Shown: positions 16,048 through 26,167 of the stretch, piece by piece
Layout: the number at the start of each line of letters is the position of its first letter
How positions within the stretch are numbered: position 1 is the stretch's first letter
NCBI RefSeq assembly: GCF_001187845.1
Contig: NZ_CP012160.1
Location: 2,356,001 to 2,420,000 of the forward strand
Length of the DNA stretch: 64,000 nucleotides
Reading direction: 5' to 3'
Source of the DNA: Octadecabacter temperatus
Lineage (GTDB): Bacteria > Pseudomonadota > Alphaproteobacteria > Rhodobacterales > Rhodobacteraceae
Program-made: the position numbers and the translations under genes
The notes under the pieces: model-generated
Told to the model about the DNA's origin: nothing
Database searches by the model: none
The model's input: only the letters and a program-made list of their open reading frames with translations

Positions 16048-18659
16048 GCTACTTCTCCTTCGCGTAGGGTGGGTGCTGGCGCTCTACTCTTTTGCAGGAA
16101 TGCGATCAAAGCAAGGAGCAGGAGGGCTGGGATCCAGATGAGTTCTTTCGGCATCTGATTGGACGCGACCTGCACGGAGCTGATTGCGACTGGTTCGTCA
16201 CCGTAGAAGTCAAATGATGAAAGCGCGTCAGACAGTTCCGTACCGAAACCTGGTTCGTCCATATTCTGTGCGTCACCGTCTGGAACCAGAATGATCCCAA
16301 GAGCGTCAAGACGGGCGTCAGCCCCTTCGACATCTGGCACAGTCAAAGGCACGGTTACGTCCTTTCTTTCGAACGTGTCAAAGTCAGGCCCCGAGATGAT
16401 TGTTCGCAATGTGCTACCGGGTTCAGCGTCGGCCAAGGCCTGCGAGAATGCAGCTGGCTCGATCTCTTCGAACGGCGGTTGAATCTGGTTCATGAAGAAC
16501 CCTGGGCGGAATAGCGCGAATGCAATCACCAATAACGCAACTGTTTCCCAGATGCGGTTCTTGGTCAGGAACCAATTCATCGTCGCCGCCGTGAATACCA
16601 AAATACCGATGGTCGCAGTGATGAAGACAATTATACCTTGGGTCACGGTTACATCAATTAGCAGCAGATCTGTGTTGAAGATGAACACGAAGGGCAGTGC
16701 CACAGTCCGTAGGCTGTAGAAGAATGCGGTAAAGCCCGTGCGGATTGCGTCGCCACCAGAAACGGCAGCGGCCGCGAAACTGGCCAACCCAACCGGGGGC
16801 GTAACGTCGGCCATGATCCCAAAGTAGAAGACGAACAGGTGCACAGCGATTAGTGGGACAACCAATCCTGACTGTGCACCTAGTTCGACCACAACGGCGA
16901 CCATCAAGGATGAAACCACGATGTAGTTTGCCGTCGTAGGGAGGCCCATGCCGAGGATCAGCGACAAGATTGCCACGAAGATCAGCATCAGGATCAAGTT
17001 GCCTCCGGAAAGGAATTCCACGAAATCCGCCATCACTTGACCGATGCCCGTCAAGGACACAGTGCCAACGATGATACCCGCTGTTGCAGTCGCAAGACCA
17101 ATGCCGATCATATTGCGAGCGCCGTCGATCATGCCGTCAATTAGGTCAAACAGACCATCTTTAAGACGACTGATTGGATTATCTTCGCCACGGAAGAACG
17201 CCTTGAGCGACTTTTGAGTCAGCAAGATGCCGAACAACATGAAGGTTGCCCAAAATGCCGACAAGCCAGGGGATTTGCGTTCGATCATCAGGAAGTAGAC
17301 CAAAACAATGATTGGGAGCAGGTAGTACAGGCCTGATTTATAAATTTGTGCAAGGTCGGGAAGCTCCACAACCTTTGCATTCGGGTCATCCGGTTCCAGA
17401 TCTTCGACTTTGGACGCAAGGTAGATCAAGCCGACATATACCAGACCAAGCAGGATAGCCAAAATTAGACCAGACCCTTCTGGGAAGAGTGATACGATCG
17501 CGGCAACCGGATACTGAGTGGCATAGCACAGCAGTGCGAAGCCAGCGAAGAAGCCGAACATCCCCAGCACTGTGTTGAACATGTTGACAGCTTTGTTGCC
17601 GATGGTTGGCATGTTGTTTTTCACCGCTTCAAGGTGAACGATGTAGACCAGAGCGATGTAGCTGATGATCGCTGGCAGGAACGCGTGCGTGATGACCTCA
17701 ACGTAGGAAATACCCACATATTCCACCATCAAGAAGGCCGCAGCCCCCATAACCGGTGGCATGATCTGGCCGTTTACAGAGGACGCAACTTCAACCGAAC
17801 CGGCTTTTTCAGCGCTGAACCCAACGCGTTTCATGAGTGGGATTGTGAAAGTACCAGTCGTCACAACGTTCGCGATGGAAGAACCGGAAATCAGGCCCGT
17901 CGCGGCAGACCCAACAACGGCTGCTTTAGCTGGACCGCCACGCAGGTGACCCAAGGCACCAAAGGCCATCTTGATGAAGTAGTTGCCAGCGCCTGCTTTG
18001 TCCAAAAGCGCACCGAACAAAACAAAGAGGAATACAAATCGGGTCGAGACCCCAAGAGCGATACCGAACACGCCCTCAGAGGTAATCCACATGTGGCTCA
18101 TAGCTTTGCGCAATGATGCACCGGCCCAACGGATCTGATCGGGAACAATTTCTGACGAACCAAAGAAGACGTACCCAAGGAAAACAACAGCCAAGAGCAC
18201 CATGACCGGTCCCAGTGTCCGATAGGCAGCGATGAATAGGAAAATCAGACCAGCGAGTGCGAAGTAGGAATCCGAGTGATCCGCAAGCCCGCCATTCCCA
18301 ACGATTTTATCATAGAAAAAGTAGCCGTAGAGCGCGAGGAACGCGCCACCTAGTCCTAGGATCCAATCGTACCAAGGAATGCTGTCGCGGGGGCTGTTTT
18401 TGAACAATGGATAGGCCATTGCTGACAGGAAAATAGCAAAAGCGAGGTGGATTTGACGCGAGTTATTGATCAAGTCCCCTGGCAAAATATAAGGACCAAT
18501 TGGAGACGCAAGAAGCACTTGAAAACTCGACCAGAGCAGCGCTGTAATTGCGATCATTTTGCCAACAGCGCCGGTTGGGCTTCTGGCACCACTATCACTT
18601 GCAGCGACGAGTTCCTGAAGTTCTTCTTCGCTTAGCGCGCGATTTTCTGCAGTCGTCAT
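16044..18659 (-). CDS. TRAP transporter fused permease (DctQM fusion, TAXI type)
   Basis: A protein of 871 residues with many membrane segments throughout. It fits the fused 4TM/12TM permeases used by TAXI-type TRAP systems: the small subunit at the N-terminus (about 30-200), the large subunit with GSAATGLISGSSIANV and GLPTTANYIVV, and a C-terminal 180-residue soluble/membrane extension (DUF3394-like) ending in KSRAPAPTLREGEVA. It lies in the inner membrane and imports an organic acid or similar solute by ion gradient. It sits between the binding-protein gene and the usp gene. An AGGGGGAC ribosome site precedes the ATG. Confidence 0.93.
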   Translation of the reverse strand: MTTAENRALSEEELQELVAASDSGARSPTGAVGKMIAITALLWSSFQVLLASPIGPYILPGDLINNSRQIHLAFAIFLSAMAYPLFKNSPRDSIPWYDWILGLGGAFLALYGYFFYDKIVGNGGLADHSDSYFALAGLIFLFIAAYRTLGPVMVLLAVVFLGYVFFGSSEIVPDQIRWAGASLRKAMSHMWITSEGVFGIALGVSTRFVFLFVLFGALLDKAGAGNYFIKMAFGALGHLRGGPAKAAVVGSAATGLISGSSIANVVTTGTFTIPLMKRVGFSAEKAGSVEVASSVNGQIMPPVMGAAAFLMVEYVGISYVEVITHAFLPAIISYIALVYIVHLEAVKNNMPTIGNKAVNMFNTVLGMFGFFAGFALLCYATQYPVAAIVSLFPEGSGLILAILLGLVYVGLIYLASKVEDLEPDDPNAKVVELPDLAQIYKSGLYYLLPIIVLVYFLMIERKSPGLSAFWATFMLFGILLTQKSLKAFFRGEDNPISRLKDGLFDLIDGMIDGARNMIGIGLATATAGIIVGTVSLTGIGQVMADFVEFLSGGNLILMLIFVAILSLILGMGLPTTANYIVVSSLMVAVVVELGAQSGLVVPLIAVHLFVFYFGIMADVTPPVGLASFAAAAVSGGDAIRTGFTAFFYSLRTVALPFVFIFNTDLLLIDVTVTQGIIVFITATIGILVFTAATMNWFLTKNRIWETVALLVIAFALFRPGFFMNQIQPPFEEIEPAAFSQALADAEPGSTLRTIISGPDFDTFERKDVTVPLTVPDVEGADARLDALGIILVPDGDAQNMDEPGFGTELSDALSSFDFYGDEPVAISSVQVASNQMPKELIWIPALLLLALIAFLQKSRAPAPTLREGEVA

Positions 18660-18750
18660 AAGTCCCCCTGTCGCCGGTTTCCGGCTGATCGTGTTTGGTG
18701 TTCCGGGGCCGGATGGACCGGCCCCAGTTTTGTTCTTAAGTGAGTGGTGA

Positions 18751-19722
18751 TTATTCGATCAGGCCAGCTTCTTCGTAGTACTTGGCAGCGCCGTCGTGCA
18801 GCGGAGCGGACAGGCCGGCAGATGCCATGTCAGCTGGTTCCAAATTCGCGAAAGCTGGGTGCAGACCGCGGAAGTCGTCGATGTTGTCGAACACGGACTT
18901 AACCAATGTGTAGACCACGTCTTCGGACACATCGGCGGAGCTTACGAATGTCGCACCAACACCAAATGTCATAACGTCTTCGTCGTTACCGCGGTACATG
19001 CCGCCCGGAATCGTCGCTGAACGGTAGAAAGAGTTTTCCTCGATCAGCTGGGCGACAACGTCACCGGACACTTCAACCAGCACGGAATCACATGCTGTGG
19101 TAGCTTCGGAGATAGAGCCGGATGGGTGGCCAACAGTGTAAACCATCGCATCGATCTGGTTGTCGCAAAGGGCTGCAGACTGCTCGGATGCTTTCAGTTC
19201 TGTTGCTAGTGCGAAGTCGTCTGTTGTCCAACCGAGGGCTTCCATCAGAACTTCCATCGTGCCGCGTTGACCGGACCCTGGGTTGCCGATGTTAACACGC
19301 TTACCTTGAAGATCTGCGAAGCTTGTGATGCCACTGTCGGCGCGCGCCACAACAGTAAACGGCTCTGGGTGAACTGAGAAAACAGCGCGAAGGCCTTCAA
19401 ATGCACCGGACTCTTCGAAGCGAGATGTGCCGTTATATGCGTGGTACTGCCAGTCGGACTGAGCAACACCGAATTCCAATTCGCCTTCGCGGATTGTGTT
19501 GATGTTGTAGACGGAACCGCCTGTAGATTCGACGGAACAGCGTACACCGTGGTCACGGCGGCCTTGGTTAACCAGACGGCAAATCGCGCCACCAGTTGGG
19601 TAATAGACACCGGTAACACCACCGGTACCAATTGTGATGAACTCTTCGGCCATGACGGTAGGCGCTGACATTGTAGCAGCGACCGCAACAGCGGCAAAAG
19701 TTGAGATTTTCATTCGGATCAT
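18751..19722 (-). CDS. TAXI-family TRAP transporter solute-binding protein
   Basis: A protein of 323 residues, start at 19722 preceded by GGGAG. The signal peptide ends at VMA-EE. The mature protein begins EFITIGTGGVTGVYYPTGG, the TAXI family hallmark, with RVNIGNPGSGQRGTMEVLM and KASEQSAALCDNQIDA further on. It is periplasmic and delivers substrate to the fused permease encoded downstream. TAXI proteins bind various small solutes such as glutamate-like acids; this substrate is unknown. It is first in the operon, divergent from an aminotransferase gene 225 bp away. Confidence 0.93.
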   Translation of the reverse strand: MIRMKISTFAAVAVAATMSAPTVMAEEFITIGTGGVTGVYYPTGGAICRLVNQGRRDHGVRCSVESTGGSVYNINTIREGELEFGVAQSDWQYHAYNGTSRFEESGAFEGLRAVFSVHPEPFTVVARADSGITSFADLQGKRVNIGNPGSGQRGTMEVLMEALGWTTDDFALATELKASEQSAALCDNQIDAMVYTVGHPSGSISEATTACDSVLVEVSGDVVAQLIEENSFYRSATIPGGMYRGNDEDVMTFGVGATFVSSADVSEDVVYTLVKSVFDNIDDFRGLHPAFANLEPADMASAGLSAPLHDGAAKYYEEAGLIE

Positions 19723-19947
19723 TGACGTTCTCCCAAGAACTAAATTTGTTTTGGGACGGGTTATTGCGGACATTGGCGTGGTGCCGTTGCCCGTCTTGTT
19801 GTTCCGCCCCAGTGCAGCAATGCAGGAGATTCCTGCTTGTCCCTCGACTTTCTCAGTGGGGGCGAAACCTGTCTATGCGCGTGACTACCTATATCCCGAA
19901 ACGGGGACACAGGAGTAAATCTAACCAAACCAAAACGGAGTCTGCTT

Positions 19948-21279
19948 ATGAGTCATGTTTTCCCTCGCAACGCTAAGTCTCTACCCCCAATGGGTTTTTC
20001 TGGAACAGGCGTCTATCTAACGGACACGGATGGTAAGCAATATATCGACGGGTCCGGGGGGGCGGCGGTCTCTTGCCTTGGTCACAGCGACACGGATGTG
20101 ATCCATGCGATCAAGGAGCAACTGGATACGATGGCGTTTGCTCACACGAGTTTTCTGACATCTCGGCCGGCAGAGAAACTCGCCGATAAATTAACCGAAC
20201 ATGCACCGAAAGGGCTGGAGCGGGTTTATTTCGTGTCAGGTGGATCAGAGGCGGTCGAAGCGGCGTTAAAGCTGGCGCGTCAGTACTATGTTGAATTAGG
20301 TCAACCTAAGCGCTCCAAGATCATTGCCCGGCGCCAGAGTTATCATGGAAATACATTGGGTGCGCTGGCTGTCGGGGGCAATGAATGGCGCCGTGCGCCG
20401 TTTGCGCCCCTGTTGATGGATGTCAGCCATATCGCGCCTTGCTACGCTTACCGCGAGCAGCTTGACGGAGAGAACGAGGCTGATTTTGGCCTGCGCATGG
20501 CCAATGAGTTGGAAGCAGAAATTCTGCGTCTTGGTGCGGATCAGGTTATGGCTTTTGTGGCAGAACCGGTTGTTGGTGCGACCTTAGGAGCGGTGCCTGC
20601 GGCGGAGGGGTATTTCAAACGTATCCGCGAAATTTGCGATCAGTATGGCGTCTTGTTGATCCTTGATGAAGTCATGTGCGGGATGGGGCGTACGGGCACA
20701 CTATTTGCTTGTGAACAGGACGACATCAGCCCTGATATTTGCACCATAGCAAAGGGATTGGGCGCGGGATATCAACCTATTGGAGCGACGCTGTGTACGG
20801 CGGAAATCTATGAAGTAATCCTGCAGGGCAGCGGTTTTTTTCAACACGGTCATACTTATGTCGGACATCCGACAGCCTGCGCGGCGGGGCTAGCTGTGGT
20901 GGACAAGCTCACATCGGGGGTGGTGGACGGCGTTACTGCAAAAGGTGAGCTGCTAATGGGAATGTTGCGCTATTCGTTAGGCAAACATCCCAACGTCGGC
21001 GATATCCGCGGACGTGGATTGTTTGTCGGCATCGAATTTGTAAAGGACCGCGAGACAAAAGAGTGCTTAGACCCAGCGTTGAAGTTTAACGCAAAGCTCA
21101 AGAAGGCTGCTTTTGCCAATGGTCTGATTTGCTACCCGATGGGCGGGACCGTTGATGGGGTCCACGGAGATCATGTATTACTTGCCCCTCCGTTTATTTC
21201 GACGACGGATCATTTGGGAGAGATCGTTCTAAAACTGACGGCAGCAATTGATGCGGTGACGGTTGATCTGGGACTATGA
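19948..21279 (+). CDS. Class III PLP-dependent aminotransferase
   Basis: A protein of 443 residues. GGSEAVEAALKLARQY and RRQSYHGNTLGAL bind the cofactor phosphate; LILDEVMCGMGRTG carries the Asp that contacts the pyridine nitrogen; TIAKGLGAGYQPIG carries the catalytic Lys269. It belongs to the omega-aminotransferase-like group acting on terminal amines or beta/gamma-amino acids with a keto-acid acceptor. It is divergent from the TAXI-TRAP operon and upstream of the two-component genes, so the transported solute may be an amino compound; this is inference. Confidence 0.9.
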   Translation: MSHVFPRNAKSLPPMGFSGTGVYLTDTDGKQYIDGSGGAAVSCLGHSDTDVIHAIKEQLDTMAFAHTSFLTSRPAEKLADKLTEHAPKGLERVYFVSGGSEAVEAALKLARQYYVELGQPKRSKIIARRQSYHGNTLGALAVGGNEWRRAPFAPLLMDVSHIAPCYAYREQLDGENEADFGLRMANELEAEILRLGADQVMAFVAEPVVGATLGAVPAAEGYFKRIREICDQYGVLLILDEVMCGMGRTGTLFACEQDDISPDICTIAKGLGAGYQPIGATLCTAEIYEVILQGSGFFQHGHTYVGHPTACAAGLAVVDKLTSGVVDGVTAKGELLMGMLRYSLGKHPNVGDIRGRGLFVGIEFVKDRETKECLDPALKFNAKLKKAAFANGLICYPMGGTVDGVHGDHVLLAPPFISTTDHLGEIVLKLTAAIDAVTVDLGL

Positions 21280-21315
21280 CTTGATCTGCGTCCAAGAAGA
21301 GAACACAATTCACCC

Positions 21316-23256
21316 ATGAGGTATTCACTCGGATTTGTTCTCGCGTTGAGCCTTGCGGGGCTGCAATTCATCGCGATCATTATCGTTGTGTCCACGTCTT
21401 ACGTGTCCTCAGAGCGCGCCATGCTGGAACATGCGCGCGGTTTGATGGATGAGGTAGGTGCAAACGCGGCTGAACACACCAAACGGTTTCTCGAACCGGC
21501 AACCGAGATTACTGAACAAGCCCGCCGCATGTTGAACAACGGCCTTGTTTCAACGACATCGCCGGAATTGATGGAGCAATACTTCTTTCAGCTGCTGCGC
21601 ACCGAAGCTCAGCTAGCAGGGATCTACTACGGCGATGAAGACGGCAATTTCATTTACGTTATGAACAGCGATGGCCCGGGGCCGTATCGCACCAAATCCA
21701 TCGTCGTCGAGGACGGACAACGTACAACCGAGTACATTTGGCGTGATGAGGAATTTGCGATCGTCGAACGCCATTTTGACCCCAGCGATACCTTCAATGC
21801 TCGGGAGCGCCCATGGTATATTGAGGCACGCCAACTTGGATCGCGGATTTGGACTGATCCCTATATATTCTTTTCGTCCCAGCAACCCGGAATTACTGTG
21901 GCCGCGCCGATACAAAGCTCCGAAGGCGCACTGCATGGAGTTGTGGGAATTGACCTCAATATCGCCGACATCTCTCTTTTCCTTTCTGATCTCACAATTG
22001 GTGATTCAGGAGCTGCCTTCATCCTCAGCGATGATGGTCGCGTCATCGCCCATCCTGATCCAGCACGGATAAGCACGCGAAACGATGACGGAACGATCGG
22101 GTTCATTGGCGTCGACGATTTCAGTGACCCTATCGTGCGAGCAGCTTTTGCCGGATTTGACGGCAGTGTTTCATCGTCGAACCAATCGGTGCGATCCGAG
22201 TTTGAATTCTCTGGCGACCAATTCATGACTCTGTTGTTGCCAATTCCCTATATTGACCTGCCGTGGAATATCGCCGTCTTCGCCCCCGAAAACGATTTTA
22301 TCCAAGGCATCCGGGACAACCTCTCCAGGAATATCTGGATCGCTGCAGTCATTTCGATTGTAACTGCGATTGCTGGTTTGATCCTCGCGGAACTCATTCT
22401 GAAACCGGTTCGGGCCTTCGCCGTTCGTACGTCATTGGTATCCCAAGGAGAGGTTTCTACCGATGCGCCACTGCCCCGTACTTACAAAGAACTCAGCTTG
22501 GCGAATGCAACGCTGATCGATGAAATTGCACAAAGGCGGCGTTTGGATGAGAAGCTGCAGGACCTCAACCGTGAACTGTCACACGTGACCCGCGTGAACA
22601 CGATGGGCCAAATGGCGACCGGCCTAGCCCATGAACTCAGTCAACCACTGACTGCAATATCGCAAAATCTAGATACGGCGCTTTCTGTCGCCAAAATGGA
22701 CCCTGCACCGAACAAGGAGCTGGTCTCAATTCTAACTGAGATTGACGAACAGGCCCACCAAGGTGGCGACATCATTCGCGCTTTGCGAAGCTTTATGCGT
22801 AAAGACAATGGCCATGCACAGCCATTTGATTTCAAAGAACTCGTGGAACAAACCCAACGCCTTCTTCGTCAAGAATTGGAAGGCGGCGGCGTCACTATCG
22901 AAACGCAAATATCTGATCTGCGCCCGGCGTTTGGCAACCGCGTTCAAATCGCTCAAGTTCTGATTAACCTTTTCCGCAACGCGATCGATGCAATTGTTAT
23001 GGCAGATTGCCCTACTCGGAAAATCAAGTTTGTCGCGTTGCAACTTGACGATTTGATTGAGGCCAGTGTGCAAGATTCCGGCCCAGGAGTTGATGCCGAA
23101 ATCACGTTATTCAAAGAGTTTAAGACTAGCAAACCTGACGGTCTGGGTTTGGGCCTTTCAATCTCACGGACGATCGTTGAGGCAGGTGGCGGTAACCTCT
23201 GGTACGATGCGCCGTCACATCAGTTCCATTTTACAATCCCATGTGAAGCCCCGTAG
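21316..23256 (+). CDS. Membrane sensor histidine kinase with Cache-like domain
   Basis: A protein of 646 residues. One membrane helix lies at about 5-25 and a second at about 337-360, bounding a periplasmic dCache-like domain (ERPWYIEARQLGSRIWTDPY, ITVAAPI, GVVGIDLNI). HisKA follows with the phospho-acceptor H439 in GLAHELSQPLTA, then the ATPase boxes NLFRNAIDA, DSGPGV and GLGLGLSISRTIVE. The layout is DctB-like. It starts 36 bp after the aminotransferase gene and 33 bp before its response regulator. It probably senses an external solute, perhaps the TRAP substrate. Confidence 0.92.
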   Translation: MRYSLGFVLALSLAGLQFIAIIIVVSTSYVSSERAMLEHARGLMDEVGANAAEHTKRFLEPATEITEQARRMLNNGLVSTTSPELMEQYFFQLLRTEAQLAGIYYGDEDGNFIYVMNSDGPGPYRTKSIVVEDGQRTTEYIWRDEEFAIVERHFDPSDTFNARERPWYIEARQLGSRIWTDPYIFFSSQQPGITVAAPIQSSEGALHGVVGIDLNIADISLFLSDLTIGDSGAAFILSDDGRVIAHPDPARISTRNDDGTIGFIGVDDFSDPIVRAAFAGFDGSVSSSNQSVRSEFEFSGDQFMTLLLPIPYIDLPWNIAVFAPENDFIQGIRDNLSRNIWIAAVISIVTAIAGLILAELILKPVRAFAVRTSLVSQGEVSTDAPLPRTYKELSLANATLIDEIAQRRRLDEKLQDLNRELSHVTRVNTMGQMATGLAHELSQPLTAISQNLDTALSVAKMDPAPNKELVSILTEIDEQAHQGGDIIRALRSFMRKDNGHAQPFDFKELVEQTQRLLRQELEGGGVTIETQISDLRPAFGNRVQIAQVLINLFRNAIDAIVMADCPTRKIKFVALQLDDLIEASVQDSGPGVDAEITLFKEFKTSKPDGLGLGLSISRTIVEAGGGNLWYDAPSHQFHFTIPCEAP

Positions 23257-23289
23257 AATTCGCCAACCACCGGACCGAGATAACCTCCC

Positions 23290-23928
23290 ATGATAGACAC
23301 CGCTTCTAACGTTTCGACAGTTTTCCTAATTGATGACGATGTTAAGGTACGAACAAGTCTGTCCCGGGCTCTCATCACGCGTGGTTTCAAGGTTATGACG
23401 TTTGAAGCCGCGTTCGACTTTCTCGACGTATACGATCCGTCGCAACCCGGCTGCTTGGTCTTGGATTACGGTCTACCTCAAATGGATGGTCTGAAACTGC
23501 AACAAGTCCTCGCGGAGAGGCAAATCAGTATACCAATAATCTTTATTTCTGGTCATGGCGGGGTCCCTGAAACCGTCCAAGCAATGAAAGCTGGGGCCGT
23601 CGATTTCCTGGAGAAGCCTTTTCGGCAAGGCGCCCTTGTTGACTGTATCAATACGGCAATTTTAGCTGACAGAGAAAAAAGAGCGGAGGACTATCACCGC
23701 AATTCCGCGCTGCAGCGATTTGCCAAGTTAACGCTTCGGGAGAGAGAAGTCGCCAATTTCATGATCGCCAATCCGTCCAGCACTGCGAGTAAAGAAATAG
23801 GGAGGGAACTGAAAATAAGCCCGAGAACTGTAGACCATCATCGTGCGCGAATTCTTGAAAAAATGGAAATCGGGTCGGTGGCAGAGCTAATTGATCTTTC
23901 AATCCCGCATGCTGATCGCTTGGATTGA
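23290..23928 (+). CDS. FixJ-family response regulator
   Basis: A protein of 212 residues. The receiver has acidic residues in FLIDDD (14-17), phospho-acceptor D59 in LVLDYGLPQMDG, and Lys in LEKPF. The C-terminal LuxR-type helix-turn-helix reads LTLREREVANFM...SKEIGRELKISPRTVDHHRARI. It is the partner of the histidine kinase 33 bp upstream. Likely targets are the aminotransferase and the TAXI-TRAP operon. Confidence 0.92.
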   Translation: MIDTASNVSTVFLIDDDVKVRTSLSRALITRGFKVMTFEAAFDFLDVYDPSQPGCLVLDYGLPQMDGLKLQQVLAERQISIPIIFISGHGGVPETVQAMKAGAVDFLEKPFRQGALVDCINTAILADREKRAEDYHRNSALQRFAKLTLREREVANFMIANPSSTASKEIGRELKISPRTVDHHRARILEKMEIGSVAELIDLSIPHADRLD

Positions 23929-24396
23929 CGCAGGTACAATGGACATCCGCGTGGCAGGTTGCCGTGCAGAACTGCAATGCCCTTGTGAACGAACACTCTG
24001 GACCGAAGGGTGGGGTTTCTCGCGGGGCACCGAAATGTGGGTTACACTCCTGCTCGGCCATCCGGCGATGACCAAGCTCTTAGTCGCGGGCATGGTTTGT
24101 CGGAGCAATGTCTGCTCCTCTCAAATTTAATTCGATGCAACGTGTCCCACTCTTCTTATTCCAACCCCACTTGACGATCACACAAACAAACGATGCACGC
24201 TTGATAGATCAGCCCTCAAAAAGCCAGCTGCCGCCCCTATGTCACTCAGTTCAGAGTTTTGCCCCACCCCTTCTCAGCTGGCTAGAGTAAGCCATTCAAA
24301 AACAACAGTTTTCGCACCACTCGGGAAACAAATTCAAGCGTAACCGAAGAAAACTCAAGAAGACCCGCTTTTCGAGTGTCGCCCAACAAAACAAGC
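23929..24396. other. Intergenic region with a possible dispersed repeat (468 bp)
   Basis: No convincing gene. On the minus strand the part around 23984-24006 reads TTCGGTCCAGAGTGTTCGTTCAC, similar in style to the short intergenic elements near 12867 and 41383. Positions 24020-24396 show no recognisable feature apart from the terminator that follows. Confidence 0.4.
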
Positions 24397-24419
24397 AAAA
24401 GGGCCGCCCAGGGCGACCC
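24397..24419 (-). terminator. Rho-independent terminator of tRNA-Ser
   Basis: On the minus strand GGGTCGC and GCGGCCC form a 7 bp stem (one G-U pair) around CCTGG, followed by TTTTGCTTGTTTTG. It lies 25 bp after the tRNA 3' end. Confidence 0.75.
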
Positions 24420-24444
24420 AATCAAACTAGCGAAAATGGTATAG

Positions 24445-24534
24445 TGGCGGAGACGAAGGGATTCGAACCCTCGAGACGGGTTACCGCCTACTCCCTTAGC
24501 AGGGGAGCGCCTTCGACCACTCGGCCACGTCTCC
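24445..24534 (-). tRNA. tRNA-Ser (anticodon GCT)
   Basis: The minus strand reads GGAGACG (acceptor), GCCGAGTGGTCGAAGGC (D-arm region), an anticodon loop CTGCTAA in a CTCCC/GGGAG stem giving GCT, a long variable arm, the T-loop GGTTCGAATCC, and CGTCTCC with G discriminator and an encoded CCA. The acceptor stem pairs over all 7 bases. It decodes AGC/AGU. The terminator lies just downstream. Confidence 0.97.
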
Positions 24535-24632
24535 GCTGATCCGTCTAATGCGCACAGCGGGGCACCGCAACACTAAAACTTCATAGGCCATTTGAATTTT
24601 TGTTTGGGCTTGTTCGCCATCATCGGCGACAC

Positions 24633-25460
24633 CTAATCAACGACGGTATCAAACACATGATCCAGCCATTCTTTTACTTTGTCCAACGTCTTATCCATCC
24701 GTCTGCTTTCATGGATCACGCTCCAAACCTCGCGTTCGACGGTTTGTGACGGATCTGCAGCGAAAGTCTCTCCTGCTCCCATGATGACATCTGGACCAAT
24801 CGTTCCCAGCCCTAACGAACATGCTGTGCGTTTCGCCGCCGCATAAGAGGAAGTCCGGACAATCGGATCGCGCCCAAAGACAGCACGGCCCATTTCCATG
24901 TCCGGCGTCCAATCTAAATCTTCGCTCATCCCAACCCAGTCCGTCGCGTCGCGACCTTTGGGTTTCCACACCCGCATAGGCATGCTGCAAATCCGTTTTG
25001 CAACCAGTTGCCCTTCACATGGGCGGCCAAAACGCAAAGCAATATCCGCCTCATTAAATGCCAAACTTAGTCGCCTATCCGAACTCAGCAATGACACTTC
25101 TATGTTGGGAACTTCATTCAAAAGTTGCGGAAGGTTTGGAGCGAGATAATACGTCAAAACGAAATCTAAGGACGTGATTGCAACACGCGTTACCTGTTCT
25201 TCTTGATCCGACGTGTCGAGATTTGAAAAATTAAAGCTAAGGTCGGTAGCCATTTTGACGAGCTTCAAGCCTTTCGGCGTAATTGTCCAAGCTTCGCCTT
25301 TGGTTTGTTTTGCAAGCATCTCTTGGCAATCCTCGGAAAGAGATCGCACATGTCGAGAAACGGTTGAACTCGACGTATCAAGTAGCTCAGCGGCGCGTTT
25401 CATCGTTCCGCCTTCGTATAGGGCCAGAAGATACCGCAAATTGTTCCAGTCTTTGATCAT
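24633..25460 (-). CDS. LysR-family transcriptional regulator
   Basis: A protein of 275 residues. The N-terminal winged helix-turn-helix is WNNLRYLLALYEGGTMKRAAELL followed by TSSSTVSRHVRSL, abbreviated, typical of LysR. The remainder is the substrate-binding-like effector domain. The ATG at 25460 was chosen; a GTG lies one codon upstream, and AGGAG precedes both. No operon partner is obvious: the tRNA lies downstream and a small gene is divergent 364 bp away. Confidence 0.87.
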   Translation of the reverse strand: MIKDWNNLRYLLALYEGGTMKRAAELLDTSSSTVSRHVRSLSEDCQEMLAKQTKGEAWTITPKGLKLVKMATDLSFNFSNLDTSDQEEQVTRVAITSLDFVLTYYLAPNLPQLLNEVPNIEVSLLSSDRRLSLAFNEADIALRFGRPCEGQLVAKRICSMPMRVWKPKGRDATDWVGMSEDLDWTPDMEMGRAVFGRDPIVRTSSYAAAKRTACSLGLGTIGPDVIMGAGETFAADPSQTVEREVWSVIHESRRMDKTLDKVKEWLDHVFDTVVD

Positions 25461-25824
25461 CACTCCTACTGCGTCCCCACGTCAAAAGTTTGTTCTTCTT
25501 GACCAGTTCGTACCCCAACCAAAAGCCTAGTACCTGCGCTAGGAAGAGTAGGGCGCGTCTCAAAAGGCTATGCGATCTACCCTTAAGGATAGCTAGGACG
25601 CTACCCGTTAGCATATCTAGAACCCTGCCCCAAAAGCCCGTTATCAAGTTCTTGCAGATTTCAGCAGGAGCGGTTGTCCTTATGACTTAGCGTACCATTC
25701 GGTCGAAATTTCTGTGGGAAATACGGCGCGCAAATTTGCAACCACGTGATCGCAACCGTCGAGGTTGCCTTACGTTAGGTAAAAGTTACGGTTCAAGCAG
25801 AGACGCCGAAAAGGAGAGATCGCG
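25461..25824. other. Divergent intergenic region (364 bp)
   Basis: It separates the LysR gene from a small rightward gene. A leftward open frame (25387-25647) exists but overlaps the LysR start and has atypical codon use, so I do not call it. The region probably holds the promoters for both flanking genes; none is clear. Confidence 0.4.
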
Positions 25825-26094
25825 ATGAGCACGACAGAACACAGCCCGCGGGAACGCAAGTACGCCCGATCCAATCCGACTCTGCTTGGATCCCTTATTT
25901 TAGCGAACTTCGTTTCATCTACCCACTTGCATTCTTCAGAGGGCATTTGGGCAACCACTGCGATCTACGCTTTGTGCTTGTTTGTCCCTATGGCAATACG
26001 TTTTTTAATCATCGCTAACGGTAAAAACACACTCGATGTTAGACCTCGAAACTCAATTCAGCGGTTACCTAGCGCTACTTGCTATCACCGCTAA
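25825..26094 (+). CDS. Small predicted membrane protein, unknown
   Basis: A protein of 89 residues. The ATG is preceded by AGGAGAG at good spacing, and a strong rightward terminator follows at 26168, which together support a real transcription unit. One hydrophobic stretch (LLGSLILANFV) and a stronger one (IWATTAIYALCLFVPMAIRF) suggest two membrane segments; the N-terminus is charged. No family is recognised. It may be lineage-specific or the remnant of a longer gene. Confidence 0.5.
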   Translation: MSTTEHSPRERKYARSNPTLLGSLILANFVSSTHLHSSEGIWATTAIYALCLFVPMAIRFLIIANGKNTLDVRPRNSIQRLPSATCYHR

Positions 26095-26167
26095 ACCTAT
26101 TCTGGCCCAAGACACCACTCACCTACTCCGCTTGGCCCAGGCCTCGTGATCGAAAGATCGCGAACTC

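Noticed and set aside
25387..25647. 86-codon minus-strand membrane-like frame before the LysR gene
   Set aside because: It overlaps the LysR start by 74 bp and its codon use is unlike neighbours; it could be real but is not supported.
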